Shown here: positions 19,451 to 28,686 of the stretch, in pieces
How positions within the stretch are numbered: the stretch's first letter is position 1
Layout: every line of letters starts with the position of its first letter
Source of the DNA: Gloeocapsopsis sp. IPPAS B-1203
GTDB lineage: Bacteria; Cyanobacteriota; Cyanobacteriia; Cyanobacteriales; Chroococcidiopsidaceae
Reading direction: 5' to 3'
DNA length: 64,000 nt
Assembly (NCBI RefSeq): GCF_002749975.1
Contig: NZ_PEIG01000010.1
Location: 166,382 to 230,381, forward strand
The notes under the pieces: generated by a model
The model's input: only the letters and a program-made list of their open reading frames with translations
The model's database searches: none
What the model was told of the DNA's origin: nothing
Program-made: the position numbers and the translations under genes

Positions 19451-19484
19451 CTAACTAAATACTTTCAAGAAAGTATTTAGTTAG
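19451..19484. repeat. 34-bp perfect palindrome
   Basis: CTAACTAAATACTTTC (19451-19466) is followed by AA and then its exact reverse complement (19469-19484). As RNA it would form a 16-bp stem, although the two-base centre forces a few pairs to open. It abuts the 19423-19450 hairpin and is followed by AAAAAT. It could be a terminator acting from the opposite side, an mRNA stabiliser or a protein-binding palindrome. Confidence 0.8.
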
Positions 19485-19816
19485 AAAAATACACTTACTA
19501 TAATATGGTATTTTAAATACAAAGTCAATGTTTTTACTAAATAAAATGCTGGATTTAATAACGATTTTATAAAATAAGTAATCCCTTAAATTAAGAGAAT
19601 AAAATTAAGATTATTATGTCCTAGAAGTTGTTCATAAATCTTCTATAAGTAGAAGGGGATTTAAATCATGAAAATCATACTTTGTTTAGATAAATAAAGC
19701 ATAATGCACAACAATACCAAATTAAAGGCAATACTAAAATCTAATTCTTCTTTTCTTACCTAAAGGATGGTATTTTTATTTTCATGTGTCAGTAGAGTTA
19801 CAGATTTTGACAGCAG

Positions 19817-20680
19817 ATGAGTAAAGTTAAAACCCAAGGACGAGTTAAGAATCAACACATATGGGCGGGAAAGTATATGTTGATGTATGGGTTATTAGGG
19901 GCGATCGCGCTCATCATGCTATTTCCCTTACTTTGGCTAATTAGCACTGCCTTCAAGTCATCAAGCGAAAACATATTTCAATTTCCGCCACAGCTGTTAC
20001 CTAGTCAGCCTACAGTAGAAAATTTTGTACAGGTTTGGCAGACGAATCCATTTGGACAATATTTATTTAACAGTACGTTAGTTGCTATCTTGACAGTCAC
20101 ACTTAATTTACTTTTTTGTGCACTAGCAGCATATCCGTTGGCAAGACTAGAGTTTCGAGGCAGAGACTCAATGTTTACCGCGATTGTCGCGACGATTATG
20201 ATTCCTTTTCAAATTGTCATGATTCCCTTGTATATTCTCACTGTTCAGTTAGGCATGAGAAACAGCTATTTAGGAATCATTTTTCCTGCACTTGCTTCAG
20301 CATTTGGCATCTTTCTACTACGACAGGCTTTTCAGGGCGTTCCCAAAGAGATGGAAGAGGCAGCACGCATTGATGGCTGTTCAGAATTAGGTTTATGGTG
20401 GTTTGTGATGCTTCCTGCGATTCGCCCTGCATTAGTCACTTTAGCGATTTTTGTTTTTATTGGCTCTTGGAGTGATTTCTTGTGGCCTTTAATCGTTATT
20501 GATCGACCAGAACTCTACACTCTACCTTTAGGAGTCGCAACGCTAGCAGGGACGTTTTCTCTCGATTGGCGCTTAATTGCTGCAGGTTCTGTAATCTCGA
20601 TTGCTCCTGTGTTAATAGTATTTTTACTACTACAGCGCTACATTGTGCCAACCGAAACCGGAAGTGGAGTTAAAGGCTAG
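19817..20680 (+). CDS. carbohydrate ABC transporter permease (MalG/LacG type), 287 residues
   Basis: This is an inner-membrane permease subunit of a sugar ABC importer (CUT1 type). It has about six membrane segments (e.g. YMLMYGLLGAIALIMLFPLL; VLIVFLLLQRYIV at the end) and the cytoplasmic EAA loop EEAARIDGCSELGLWWFVML, which contacts the ATPase. MalG-type permeases normally sit next to a MalF-type partner and a binding protein, but here neither is adjacent: the 417 bp upstream hold no gene and the next gene is convergent. The partner subunits must be encoded elsewhere, as is common in cyanobacteria. The substrate is unknown. Confidence 0.9.
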   Translation: MSKVKTQGRVKNQHIWAGKYMLMYGLLGAIALIMLFPLLWLISTAFKSSSENIFQFPPQLLPSQPTVENFVQVWQTNPFGQYLFNSTLVAILTVTLNLLFCALAAYPLARLEFRGRDSMFTAIVATIMIPFQIVMIPLYILTVQLGMRNSYLGIIFPALASAFGIFLLRQAFQGVPKEMEEAARIDGCSELGLWWFVMLPAIRPALVTLAIFVFIGSWSDFLWPLIVIDRPELYTLPLGVATLAGTFSLDWRLIAAGSVISIAPVLIVFLLLQRYIVPTETGSGVKG

Positions 20681-20683
20681 AAA

Positions 20684-21577
20684 TTAACGCGGACGAATAA
20701 CTTGAGGAGCTGCGATCGCCATTGCATCAAAAGTACCATTCTGATTATATGCTCCTGACCATACTGCAACCAACGAGTCACATAACTGTAGCATTTCAGC
20801 TTCACTGTGCATACCCCATACGGCAAGTGGTTTGCGAGTAGAATGAGACAATGCTAGTCGCCAGTTAATAGGAATACTAGGGGCAGCGTTATAGGCACCT
20901 GATAAAGCACCAGTGATTGAGCTGACATGCGGTTGACATGCTGCTCGCTTTACAGAAAGCTGAAAGTCTTCTAGGCTACTTAAGAAACAGTAAAACGCCA
21001 AAGCAACCGCACTACTGGGTTGTCCTAACACTGAGACAGCTTTTGCTAGGCTAGCTTGATGTTCTAATAAACTTTTTACCTGCATCAACTGTTGAGTTAG
21101 TGATGATTGAGGCGCTTCTATAAAATAAACGACTGATGAAATTAAGCTAGCTACCTGGAGTTTTTCTTTCAAAGACAATGCGATCGCATATCCAACAGCT
21201 AAAACTCCAGCAACTATTTCTGGATCGTCCTGCCATGATACAAACTGCCGCAAATTGTGTTTCAACTGAGTTTCGTTGTCGTGATAGAAAAGTGCGATCG
21301 GTAATGCCGCAATAATAGCTTTAACTGGATTAATAGGTATACTTTGGCTTGAGAAGTAGGAATGACTTGCACCCACATCCACGATCTCTTTTTGAATCAA
21401 ACTTTGCGCTACTGCAGTTCCTAGACGTTCCCATAAAAAATCTTCTGCAGTAGAGCTTGAGACATCTGAATTTATTTCGGTGTTGACGAGGGAAAATCGA
21501 CTCACATGTGTTAGCATGCCTCCAACCGCCGCGCCTAATAAAGTGCCGCAGAATCGACTACAGAGTGAGTAACGCAT
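20684..21577 (-). CDS. ADP-ribosylglycohydrolase-like protein, probably degenerate
   Basis: The protein begins SRFCGTLLGAAVGGMLTHVS and near its C-terminus reads SSITGALSGAYNAAPSIPIN; these two glycine-rich segments and the helical content between them resemble ADP-ribosylglycohydrolases, which remove ADP-ribose from proteins. The metal-binding acid triplets of active members (DDT near the first third, D-x-D near the end) are not visible, so hydrolase activity is unlikely. The call rests on pattern resemblance. The gene is convergent with the ABC permease (3 bp between stops). An independent role cannot be deduced. Confidence 0.5.
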   Translation of the reverse strand: MRYSLCSRFCGTLLGAAVGGMLTHVSRFSLVNTEINSDVSSSTAEDFLWERLGTAVAQSLIQKEIVDVGASHSYFSSQSIPINPVKAIIAALPIALFYHDNETQLKHNLRQFVSWQDDPEIVAGVLAVGYAIALSLKEKLQVASLISSVVYFIEAPQSSLTQQLMQVKSLLEHQASLAKAVSVLGQPSSAVALAFYCFLSSLEDFQLSVKRAACQPHVSSITGALSGAYNAAPSIPINWRLALSHSTRKPLAVWGMHSEAEMLQLCDSLVAVWSGAYNQNGTFDAMAIAAPQVIRPR

Positions 21578-21679
21578 TGCTGCAATTTTTTGAGTATGAC
21601 AACTGAGTCGTTTGTGATAGATAATTGCTCAGCTAATTTAATATTGTGTGTAATATCGTATCTTTAGCAAGTACAAGCC

Positions 21680-22123
21680 TCAGGATGACTTACTAAGATA
21701 ATTAACTAACGCCTGTAGCCCCAAGCGATAGCTCTCTGCTCCAAAACCACTAATCTGCCCTAACACCACTGGCGCTATATAGGAATGATGACGGAAAGTT
21801 TCTCTTTGATAGATGTTGCTGATATGAACCTCCACTGCTGGTAGCATAACTGCAGTAAGTGCGTCTCGCAAAGCGACACTAGTATGCGTATATGCACCTG
21901 CGTTGATCAGTATACCTTGATGCTTATGCCTTGCTGTATGGATAGCATCTACTAAAACACCTTCGTGGTTTGACTGAAGGGCTGCAATAACTACATTTAG
22001 CTTCTTGGCTTCTTCTTCTAAGAGGCTATTAATATCTTCTAGATTGGTGAAGCCATAAACCTCTGGCTCGCGTTGCCCTAAGAGATTTAAATTTGGTCCA
22101 TGTAGTACAAGAATACTGCTCAA
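21680..22123 (-). CDS. aroQ: 3-dehydroquinate dehydratase, type II
   Basis: AroQ dehydrates 3-dehydroquinate in the shikimate pathway. The type II features are all present: [17 protein letters not shown] with the catalytic Arg and the mobile-loop Tyr, [30 protein letters not shown] and [18 protein letters not shown] with the catalytic His. At 147 residues it has normal length. The start is a TTG at 22123: the family motif begins three codons later and an in-frame TAG lies just upstream, so no ATG start is possible. A second shikimate gene, aroK, lies at 41 kb. Confidence 0.94.
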   Translation of the reverse strand: MSSILVLHGPNLNLLGQREPEVYGFTNLEDINSLLEEEAKKLNVVIAALQSNHEGVLVDAIHTARHKHQGILINAGAYTHTSVALRDALTAVMLPAVEVHISNIYQRETFRHHSYIAPVVLGQISGFGAESYRLGLQALVNYLSKSS

Positions 22124-22153
22124 TTGCTACAGCTTAAAAATAAGTTTTATGAA

Positions 22154-22294
22154 CTACTGATAGCGACGTTGTCTATCATCAACTGGAATAGGAATTGGCT
22201 CTGGTTCTGGTTCAGCTTCTGGTCCCAACAAAGTTTCTATTAGCCTACGTGCCCATTCCTTTAATTTTTCCAGTACTTTTTCTAAGTAGTCCAT
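22154..22294 (-). CDS. small conserved-looking protein, 46 residues
   Basis: An ATG at 22292-22294 on the minus strand opens a 46-codon frame ending in TAG at 22154-22156. The product starts with a charged amphipathic helix (MDYLEKVLEKLKEWARRLIE), then TLLGP, a proline-glutamate run (EAEPEPEPEPIPIPV) and a basic tail (RQRRYQ). This ordered layout looks selected, and I have an impression of similar small cyanobacterial proteins, but no function is known to me. It ends 30 bp upstream of the aroQ start, so it may be the first gene of an aroQ transcript. There is no strong Shine-Dalgarno sequence. Confidence 0.55.
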   Translation of the reverse strand: MDYLEKVLEKLKEWARRLIETLLGPEAEPEPEPIPIPVDDRQRRYQ

Positions 22295-22593
22295 TGAATC
22301 GATTGCTCCTAAAATACGACCTAGATTGCTTCGCTGACCTAAACGAGAAAACTTTGCCTATGGCTGAATTTTAAGCTTGTAACTTTTACTTAATATTAAA
22401 CTTATCATATCAGCTGAAACTGGACTCATGACACCATAGACAGATATCTTGCTAAACATGCCAAGTACGTGGGAGTATTTATCCTAGGATTTTAATTATA
22501 GTGGCAAGCAATACAAATCTGTAAGCGTATAGCAACTCTTAATTTTTTCTTTATGAGTAGCATTAATTACATGCTCTAATATTTTGTTGTCTA

Positions 22594-23846
22594 TTAATGA
22601 TCTTTTTCAAGTAGGTTTCGCCGTAGCAAGTCGAGGGCTGTGCAAGCACTTAAATGACGAATGAGAGATCGAGAACGATCTTGACCATAGCGGTGTTCAA
22701 AGACTTGCACTTTTTCATTTGATTGAGCCAATCCGATGTAAACAAGACCAACTGGTTTAGTAGAAGTACCGCCATCAGGTCCAGCGATACCAGTAATACT
22801 TAATCCCCAAGTTGTTCCGAGACGCGAGCGCACGCCTTCTGCCATTTGAGCTGCGACTGTTCTACTGACGGCTCCTTCTTGTTGGATAGCTTGAAGATTT
22901 ACACCTAACAAAGATACTTTGACTTGGTTATCGTAGGAGATAACTCCGCCCATAAAGTAGCGCGAACTTCCAGGAATATCAGTCATCATTTGTCCCAGCC
23001 CCCACCAGTACAAGATTCAGCAACACTGAGCGTCGCATCTTCACGTTGTAACAATTGTCCTACCACAGAAGCTAACGAGTCCTCATCTTGACCGTAATAA
23101 TTTAGCCCTGCAATTGCTTGGAGTTGTTGCTCAATGGGAGCTATGAGTTGTTCCGCTTCAGCTTGGGAATTGGCTTTAGCTGAGACGCGCAACTTTACTT
23201 CTCCACGGCTAGCATAAGGAGCTACTGTAGGATTTGGTAGGTTAAGAAATGCAGATGCTTTTTCTGCCAAAGCAGACTCAGCAATTCCCCAAAACTTTAA
23301 CGTTCGACTGTAAATAATTTCTTGACCAAATCCTAAGTTTTTGAGGTATGGTACGGCATCTTGCCACATTCGTTGCATTTCTGATGGCACACCAGGAAAA
23401 GTAAGGATATGCAAATTAGAAATTGGCGACCAGATAATGCCAGGTGCAGTACCGGAAGAATTAGGCAAAACTTCGGCTCCTTCAGGAATCAATGCTTGCT
23501 TGCGGTTACTCGGTGTCATAACACGACCGCGAACAGCATATTTTTGAGCAATATCTTCTAGAATTTCTGGTTTTTCGACAAGAGGAACACCAAAAAAATC
23601 TGCGAGGGTTTCAGTTGTTAAGTCATCAGGAGTTGGACCAAGACCGCCAGTGAAAATGAGAACATTTGAGCGATCGCTAGCAATTTTGATGATCTGTTTG
23701 AGTCGCTCTGTATTATCTCCAACAACAGTTTGATAGTAATGAGGAATTCCTAGACTCGCGAGTTGCTGGGCTAGATATTGAGCATTTTTGTTCAAAATAT
23801 CGCCCAATAGTAACTCGGTACCAACACAAATAATTTCAGCAGTCAT
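22594..23846 (-). pseudogene. cinA: cinA, competence/damage-inducible protein CinA (NMN amidohydrolase), broken by a 1-base frameshift
   Basis: CinA joins an N-terminal MoaB/MogA-like (COG1058, ADP-ribose pyrophosphatase) domain to a C-terminal PncC domain that deamidates nicotinamide mononucleotide. The first part (ATG 23846, AEIICVGTELLLGDILNKNA, FTGGLGPTPDDLT) is intact as far as LSVAESCTGGG, then shifts into WDK and a stop. The next frame continues the family sequence: GLGQMMTDIPGSSRYFMGGV to the normal end. The break is at the run CCCCC (22999-23003 on the + strand): five bases where six would restore a single 417-residue reading frame. The loss is in the PncC active-site motif. It could be a genuine inactivation or a homopolymer error in the sequence. 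Confidence 0.9.
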
Positions 23847-23909
23847 ATGATGAGCTTTTAACAATTAGCGTTTAGCTATTAGCTATGAATTAGTTTTTAC
23901 AGTTTACGC

Positions 23910-24953
23910 TTATTGTCGAGCGTGCTTCCAAACTTGCCAGCTGGTGTAACTCAAAAGTGAGGTTGCAGCACAGGCGTAAGCAATACCACTAGGTATACCT
24001 GCAAAAGCTAGTGCTAACGTTCCAACCCAGAGAGTTAATGAGTAAATGAACAAAACTGCTAACCTGTGTGACAGCCCAGCACGTAATAGCCTGTGATGTA
24101 AATGACGCTTATCTGCATTAAAAGGCGATTTTCCCTGTCGCAGTCGTGCCAAAATGACTGCAGACATATCGACAATTGGTACTGCTAAAATCAGGTAAGG
24201 TAACACTACAGCGGTAACGGCTGTAGTCTTGGCAAGTCCAATGACACCCACACCAGCTAACGTAAAACCTATAAAATAAGCTCCGCCATCTCCCATGAAA
24301 ATCTGAGCTGGATTAAAGTTATAGCGGAGGAACCCTAACGTACCACCGGCGAGAGCAGCTGCAATCAAAGCTGCTGCTGGTTGCTGCATAAACAGTGTCA
24401 CGAATAGCATGACAGTGGCTGCTATTCCTGAAACTCCGGCAGCTAAGCCATCAAGTCCATCAATCCAATTAATGGCATTGACCATCCCAACTAGCCAAAT
24501 CACCGTAAAAGGTAAACTCAGCCAGCCAAGTTGAATCAATCCAACAAAAGGAATACTCAAAAAGTCAATGTGTACGCCCATCTGCCAAACAACTCCCGCA
24601 ATGATAACTTGCATCAGGAGGCGCAAGAAAGGCGATAAGCTAAACAAGTCATCTGCTAAACCAATCAAGAAGAATGCGATACCCCCAAGAGTGACACCCC
24701 ATACTTCCCACTCTTTTGTTGGGGGTAAGATTCCAAAGCCACCAAGCGCCCAAATAATTAATAAAGCTACAACCGTCCCAGTAAAAATGGCAACTCCTCC
24801 TAGGCGTACCATAGGACGCTGATGTACTTTACGTTCGTTTGGTCGATCAACTCGTCCACTTTTGATTCCAAAAGTCTTAACAACAGGAGTCATCCAAAGG
24901 ACGACTATGGCAGAGAAGAAAAAGGCAATTAGATGGTATAGCTGAATAGGCAT
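23910..24953 (-). CDS. undecaprenyl-phosphate N-acetylhexosamine-1-phosphate transferase (WecA/MraY family)
   Basis: This polytopic membrane enzyme transfers an N-acetylhexosamine phosphate from a UDP-sugar to undecaprenyl phosphate, starting a surface glycan. Family motifs occur in order: GLADDLFSLSPFLRLL with the DD pair that binds Mg-nucleotide, NAINWIDGLDGLAAGVSG, NFNPAQIFMGDGGAYFIGF and the cytoplasmic loop KRHLHHRLLRAGLSH. About ten membrane segments span its 347 residues. The WecA-type loop and the lack of MraY-specific context (no mur genes beside it) favour WecA over MraY. It is monocistronic, 64 bp after cinA on the same strand order (upstream of it). Confidence 0.88.
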   Translation of the reverse strand: MPIQLYHLIAFFFSAIVVLWMTPVVKTFGIKSGRVDRPNERKVHQRPMVRLGGVAIFTGTVVALLIIWALGGFGILPPTKEWEVWGVTLGGIAFFLIGLADDLFSLSPFLRLLMQVIIAGVVWQMGVHIDFLSIPFVGLIQLGWLSLPFTVIWLVGMVNAINWIDGLDGLAAGVSGIAATVMLFVTLFMQQPAAALIAAALAGGTLGFLRYNFNPAQIFMGDGGAYFIGFTLAGVGVIGLAKTTAVTAVVLPYLILAVPIVDMSAVILARLRQGKSPFNADKRHLHHRLLRAGLSHRLAVLFIYSLTLWVGTLALAFAGIPSGIAYACAATSLLSYTSWQVWKHARQ

Positions 24954-25045
24954 CTGCAGATACTCAGTTGCAAGACAACGTCTCAGCCAAAGTTTACCTG
25001 CATTTGCTGTATTTGTGTGGACATTCAGTAGAGAAAAGTTGAAGA

Positions 25046-25094
25046 GGGGTGAGGGGTGAGGGGTGAGAGGTGAGTGGTGAGTGGTGAGTGGTTA
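25046..25094. repeat. heptameric tandem repeat (GGGGTGA)n
   Basis: Seven consecutive 7-bp units: three GGGGTGA, one GAGGTGA, two GTGGTGA and a final GTGGTTA. Similar heptamers occur at the right edge of the window (63982-64000) and beside other genes. They resemble the short tandemly repeated repetitive (STRR) sequences known from cyanobacteria. Here they lie between the WecA-like gene and glyA. Confidence 0.85.
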
Positions 25095-25238
25095 GAGGAA
25101 GAGTAGGAGTGTGTGAGCGTTGTAGAGTAGGCGAGTTGTAGAGATTGAGAGATTTAATTGCTATTTTTCTCTCTTACGCAACCACTTGCCTACCCAACTA
25201 CCTTCTGCTTTGCTACCCTTGTACTTGACCCCTTTTAA

Positions 25239-26522
25239 TTATGCTAGTGCTGGTACTGAGATATTAAGATGTGGATAAAGTGGGAAGCGATCGCACAGTT
25301 GTGCTACTCTTTCTCGACAAGTTTGTGCTACTGTGTCATCTTCTGAATGCAGTAGGCGATCGGCGATAATATTACCAATTTCAGTAAATTCAGCATTTCC
25401 CATACCCCGCGTTGTCATGGCTGGCGAACCAAGGCGTAAGCCACTCGTCACAAATGGTGACTCTGGATCAAAGGGAACTGTATTTTTATTAGCAGTGATG
25501 TTCACACCGCTGACTAACTGATCGGCTTGTTTACCTGTCATACCGATGCTGCGCAAATCAACAAGCATCAAATGATTGTCTGTACCATCAGAAACAATCT
25601 TAAAGCCTCTCGATTGCAGCCCAGTTGCCAACACACGCGCGTTTTCAATAACTTGCGAGCTATAAATCTTAAATTCTGGTTTAAGTGCTTCTCCGAAAGC
25701 AACTGCTTTACCTGCAATGACATGTTCTAATGGTCCACCTTGACTACCAGGAAACACTGCCTTATCCAGCTTTTTCCCTATTTCTGCGTCGTGGGTTAGA
25801 ATTAATCCGCCGCGAGGACCGCGCAGCGTTTTATGTGTAGTTGTAGTGACAACATCACAATAAGGAATTGGGCTAGGATGCAAGCCACTCGCTACTAAAC
25901 CAGCAATGTGGGCAATATCAGCTAATAAGTAAGCACCAATTTCATCGGCAATACTTCTAAATTTCTCAAAGTCAATAATTCGTGGATACGCTGAATAACC
26001 ACAAATCAATAATTTAGGACGGTGTTGTCGTGCAAGTTCACGAATTTGGTCGTAATCAAGTTGCTCGGTTTGTTGGCTAACACCATAATGACAAACTTTA
26101 AACCACTTACCAGAGACATTAACAGGAGAACCGTGAGTCAAGTGTCCTCCATGGGATAAATCCATGCCCATAATTGTGTCCCCAGGTTCCAGCAGTGTCA
26201 GAAACACAGCAAAATTAGCTTGTGCGCCAGAATGTGGTTGGACATTGGCATGCGCCGCACCAAATAGTTGCTTAGCACGCTCAATTGCGAGTTGCTCAAT
26301 TTTATCGATGTACTCACAACCACCGTAGTAACGCTTTCCTGGTAAGCCTTCGGCGTATTTGTTAGTCAGTACTGAACCTTGGGCGGCTAAAACTGCTGCG
26401 GAAGTAAAGTTTTCGCTGGCAATTAACTCTAAATGATCGCGCTGACGCTGCAGTTCTGAGTTAATCAAATCTGCAATAGCAGGATCTGTTTGTGCGAGAA
26501 AGTCTAAGTTAGTGCGAGTCAC
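25239..26522 (-). CDS. glyA: serine hydroxymethyltransferase
   Basis: GlyA interconverts serine and glycine while loading one-carbon units on tetrahydrofolate, using pyridoxal phosphate. The N-terminal [20 protein letters not shown] and [20 protein letters not shown] are invariant family features; the pyridoxal lysine is in [19 protein letters not shown] at about residue 232. At 427 residues it is complete. The gene is transcribed alone, with about 250 bp upstream before the next divergent gene. Confidence 0.96.
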   Translation of the reverse strand: MTRTNLDFLAQTDPAIADLINSELQRQRDHLELIASENFTSAAVLAAQGSVLTNKYAEGLPGKRYYGGCEYIDKIEQLAIERAKQLFGAAHANVQPHSGAQANFAVFLTLLEPGDTIMGMDLSHGGHLTHGSPVNVSGKWFKVCHYGVSQQTEQLDYDQIRELARQHRPKLLICGYSAYPRIIDFEKFRSIADEIGAYLLADIAHIAGLVASGLHPSPIPYCDVVTTTTHKTLRGPRGGLILTHDAEIGKKLDKAVFPGSQGGPLEHVIAGKAVAFGEALKPEFKIYSSQVIENARVLATGLQSRGFKIVSDGTDNHLMLVDLRSIGMTGKQADQLVSGVNITANKNTVPFDPESPFVTSGLRLGSPAMTTRGMGNAEFTEIGNIIADRLLHSEDDTVAQTCRERVAQLCDRFPLYPHLNISVPALA

Positions 26523-26774
26523 TTGCTGATATCCCTAAAAATAATTTAGAACAGTGGTTATCTACCATCATCAATAGATTTTGCTAGCTAATTTTAGCGT
26601 TGATTGCACTTGTCCGGTTTCTTCATGCACGATCGCACTACTCTGTTCTTTGTAGCGGTCGATTACCTCAACTGCTCATCAGTATATTAAGCTGTGTATG
26701 AATTCTTACAGTATTTCTGAACTCCTACCATAAAATGGAATTAAGTCAATTGGGGGTTTTAAAGGAGGCAGCGG

Positions 26775-26972
26775 ATGTTAGTGGTTTTGATAGAAGATCA
26801 AATCCTTGCCCCACATCAGGTTTGTCAAAGTTGTTTGCTTGCAGATCAAAGTGGACAACCCCGCTGGCGTCAAGGTCAACTACGCTGCGGTCAAGCACTG
26901 CATAAATTGGCAGCAAGTCAGCCAGATCAGTACCAATGTATAATGGGCTTCAGAATTGCCAATATTGAATAA
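26775..26972 (+). CDS. small cysteine-containing hypothetical protein, 65 residues
   Basis: A strong ribosome-binding site AAAGGAGG (26761-26768) sits 6 nt before the ATG, which supports real translation. The product (MLVVLIEDQILAPHQVCQSC, ADQSGQPRWRQGQLRCGQAL, YQCIMGFRIANIE) has four cysteines: a CxxC pair, then RC and QC. This spacing could form a small zinc-binding fold, but that is inference. I have an impression that similar small proteins are widespread in cyanobacteria. It lies upstream of the Tic20-like gene in the same direction, 121 bp away. Confidence 0.7.
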   Translation: MLVVLIEDQILAPHQVCQSCLLADQSGQPRWRQGQLRCGQALHKLAASQPDQYQCIMGFRIANIE

Positions 26973-27093
26973 TCCATCAACCTTGTAGCGTGGAAATCTT
27001 CTCGTTCACGAAATTGATGTCAGTAATCTTAAGAGGACTATAGACCTGCGTTATCCTGTAGCTTAGTGACAGCACAAATTTAGGAGGAGAATA

Positions 27094-27588
27094 ATGGCTT
27101 GGCGCGGGTCAACGACTGTTTGGGATAGAATTTTTGCTAGTCTTGCTTATTTATTACCATTAGTTGATGTTGTTGGGCTTCTACTACGTGTAGGTTTACA
27201 AAATACTATTTTTGGGGAATTTCCTGCACTGAGAATTGTTTTAGTGCCTTTGCTACCTTTGGTGCAAATCTACTTTGGTATACCATTTGTAGGGCTTATT
27301 GTTTTCTTTGTCTTGTTCTTACTAGTTGTCAGGAACGAACGGGTTAGTCACTTTATCCGCTTCAACACAATGCAGGCAATATTAATTACAATTGCGTTGT
27401 TCTTGTGCAGTATTTTGGTGCAAATATTAGCACCTGTGCCTGGTACGACTTTCGCAGTTGCAACGCTCGCTAATACTATTTTTCTCGGTGTAGTTATAGC
27501 GGCTGCCTACGCAGTTGTGCAGTCTTTGCTTGGTCGTTATGCAGAAATTCCTGCGCTCTCTGATGCAGTTTATATGCAAGTCCGCTAG
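27094..27588 (+). CDS. Tic20 family protein
   Basis: Tic20 is a component of the chloroplast inner-membrane translocon, and cyanobacteria carry homologues of uncertain role. The protein is a small polytopic membrane protein with about four helices: FASLAYLLPLVDVVGLLLRV, PLLPLVQIYFGIPFVGLIVF, MQAILITIALFLCSILVQIL and IFLGVVIAAAYAVVQSLLG. The segment VRNERVSHFIRFNTMQAIL is the best family signature. A good ribosome-binding site (TAGGAGGAG) precedes the ATG. The last four bases overlap the convergent FAH-family gene. Confidence 0.85.
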   Translation: MAWRGSTTVWDRIFASLAYLLPLVDVVGLLLRVGLQNTIFGEFPALRIVLVPLLPLVQIYFGIPFVGLIVFFVLFLLVVRNERVSHFIRFNTMQAILITIALFLCSILVQILAPVPGTTFAVATLANTIFLGVVIAAAYAVVQSLLGRYAEIPALSDAVYMQVR

Positions 27589-28391
27589 GACTTCTCGAAT
27601 GGTTGAACTACAGTGTATTCTCTAGAAATCACTGTATTTTCCAATCGACCAATTCCCTCAATTTCTACAACAACAAGATCGCCTAGTTGTAGCGGTCCTA
27701 CACCGACAGGAGTTCCTGTCAACACGACATCACCAGGAAGAAGTGTCATGATCTGACTAATATACGACACCAGAACATCTGGTGAAAATACCATTTGATC
27801 AATACTGGCAGATTGTACTGGCTGCACTTGTTCATTGATAAACGTCTGTAAACGCGCTCCAGGACTGAGTTCTCGGACAATCCAAGGTCCCAGGGGGCAA
27901 AAGGTATCAAATCCTTTGGCGCGCGTCCATTGACCATCGCGTTGCTGTAAATCGCGCGCAGTAACATCATTGGCGATGGTATAGCCCCAAATTTTATTTT
28001 GTGCTTGCGCGGCTGTACAGCCGAAAGTGCGATCGCCAATAATTAATGCTAATTCTCCTTCGTAATCGACTCGCCGCGTTTGGGATGGATAAATAATCTC
28101 ACCGCTAGTAGGAATAATTGCTGTAGATGGTTTGAGGAATAACAATGGCTCTCGCGGGACTTCTGTCCCCATTTCTGCAGCATGATCGGCATAATTTTTT
28201 CCAACTGCAACAATTTTAGAGGGAGAACACGGAGCTAGAATCTGGTAGCTTTCTGGTTCTAAATGTAACTCTGTAGGCTGACCTTGTAACCACGGAGGAG
28301 CATCAAGTACCTGAACGCTTTGGCTAGGTTTGAGTAACCCGTAGTAAATCCGTCCCTCTTGATTTTGAACTCGGACGTAGCGCTGCGCCAT
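27585..28391 (-). CDS. fumarylacetoacetate hydrolase family protein, 268 residues
   Basis: FAH-family enzymes hydrolyse or decarboxylate beta-diketone-type acids using a bound divalent metal. The family core is visible: PSKIVAVGKNYADHAAEMGT, PREPLLFLKPSTAIIPTSGE, RRVDYEGELALIIG with the metal-binding E-x-E, YTIANDVTARDLQQRDGQW and TLLPGDVVLTGTPVGVGPL. The layout suits the small prokaryotic FahA/HpaG-like acylpyruvase or oxaloacetate decarboxylase branch, but the substrate cannot be fixed. It is convergent with the Tic20-like gene (4 bp overlap). Confidence 0.88.
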   Translation of the reverse strand: MAQRYVRVQNQEGRIYYGLLKPSQSVQVLDAPPWLQGQPTELHLEPESYQILAPCSPSKIVAVGKNYADHAAEMGTEVPREPLLFLKPSTAIIPTSGEIIYPSQTRRVDYEGELALIIGDRTFGCTAAQAQNKIWGYTIANDVTARDLQQRDGQWTRAKGFDTFCPLGPWIVRELSPGARLQTFINEQVQPVQSASIDQMVFSPDVLVSYISQIMTLLPGDVVLTGTPVGVGPLQLGDLVVVEIEGIGRLENTVISREYTVVQPFEKS

Positions 28392-28686
28392 AAAGTGCCG
28401 TTATTCTATGTTTTGAGCTTAACGACTGCCAACTGTTGAGGCAAATCGCAATCTATCATAATCACACCTCAGCATACATTGCATAGGTTGATTAAGTTTG
28501 TAAGATATCATCTCATCTGTAGTTAACTTAGTCTTTTTTAGCAGCGATCGCTCACTACATAGGTTATGGCATAAATGACTAACTTTGCTAGAATTATAAT
28601 TCCTTGTTGCTTGGGAAATATTTTGATGGCAATACAAACCATTAAAAGGCGCTCAAGCAGCCACGTTGTCCATAAGGAATATCGCT

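Noticed and set aside
25046..25094. CRISPR array
   Set aside because: The units are contiguous 7-mers without spacers, so this is a short tandem repeat; no cas gene or spaced repeat was seen anywhere in the window.
28419..28637. 72-codon frame on the minus strand upstream of rpsF
   Set aside because: Composition is non-protein-like, and it occupies the rpsF leader region without a ribosome-binding site.
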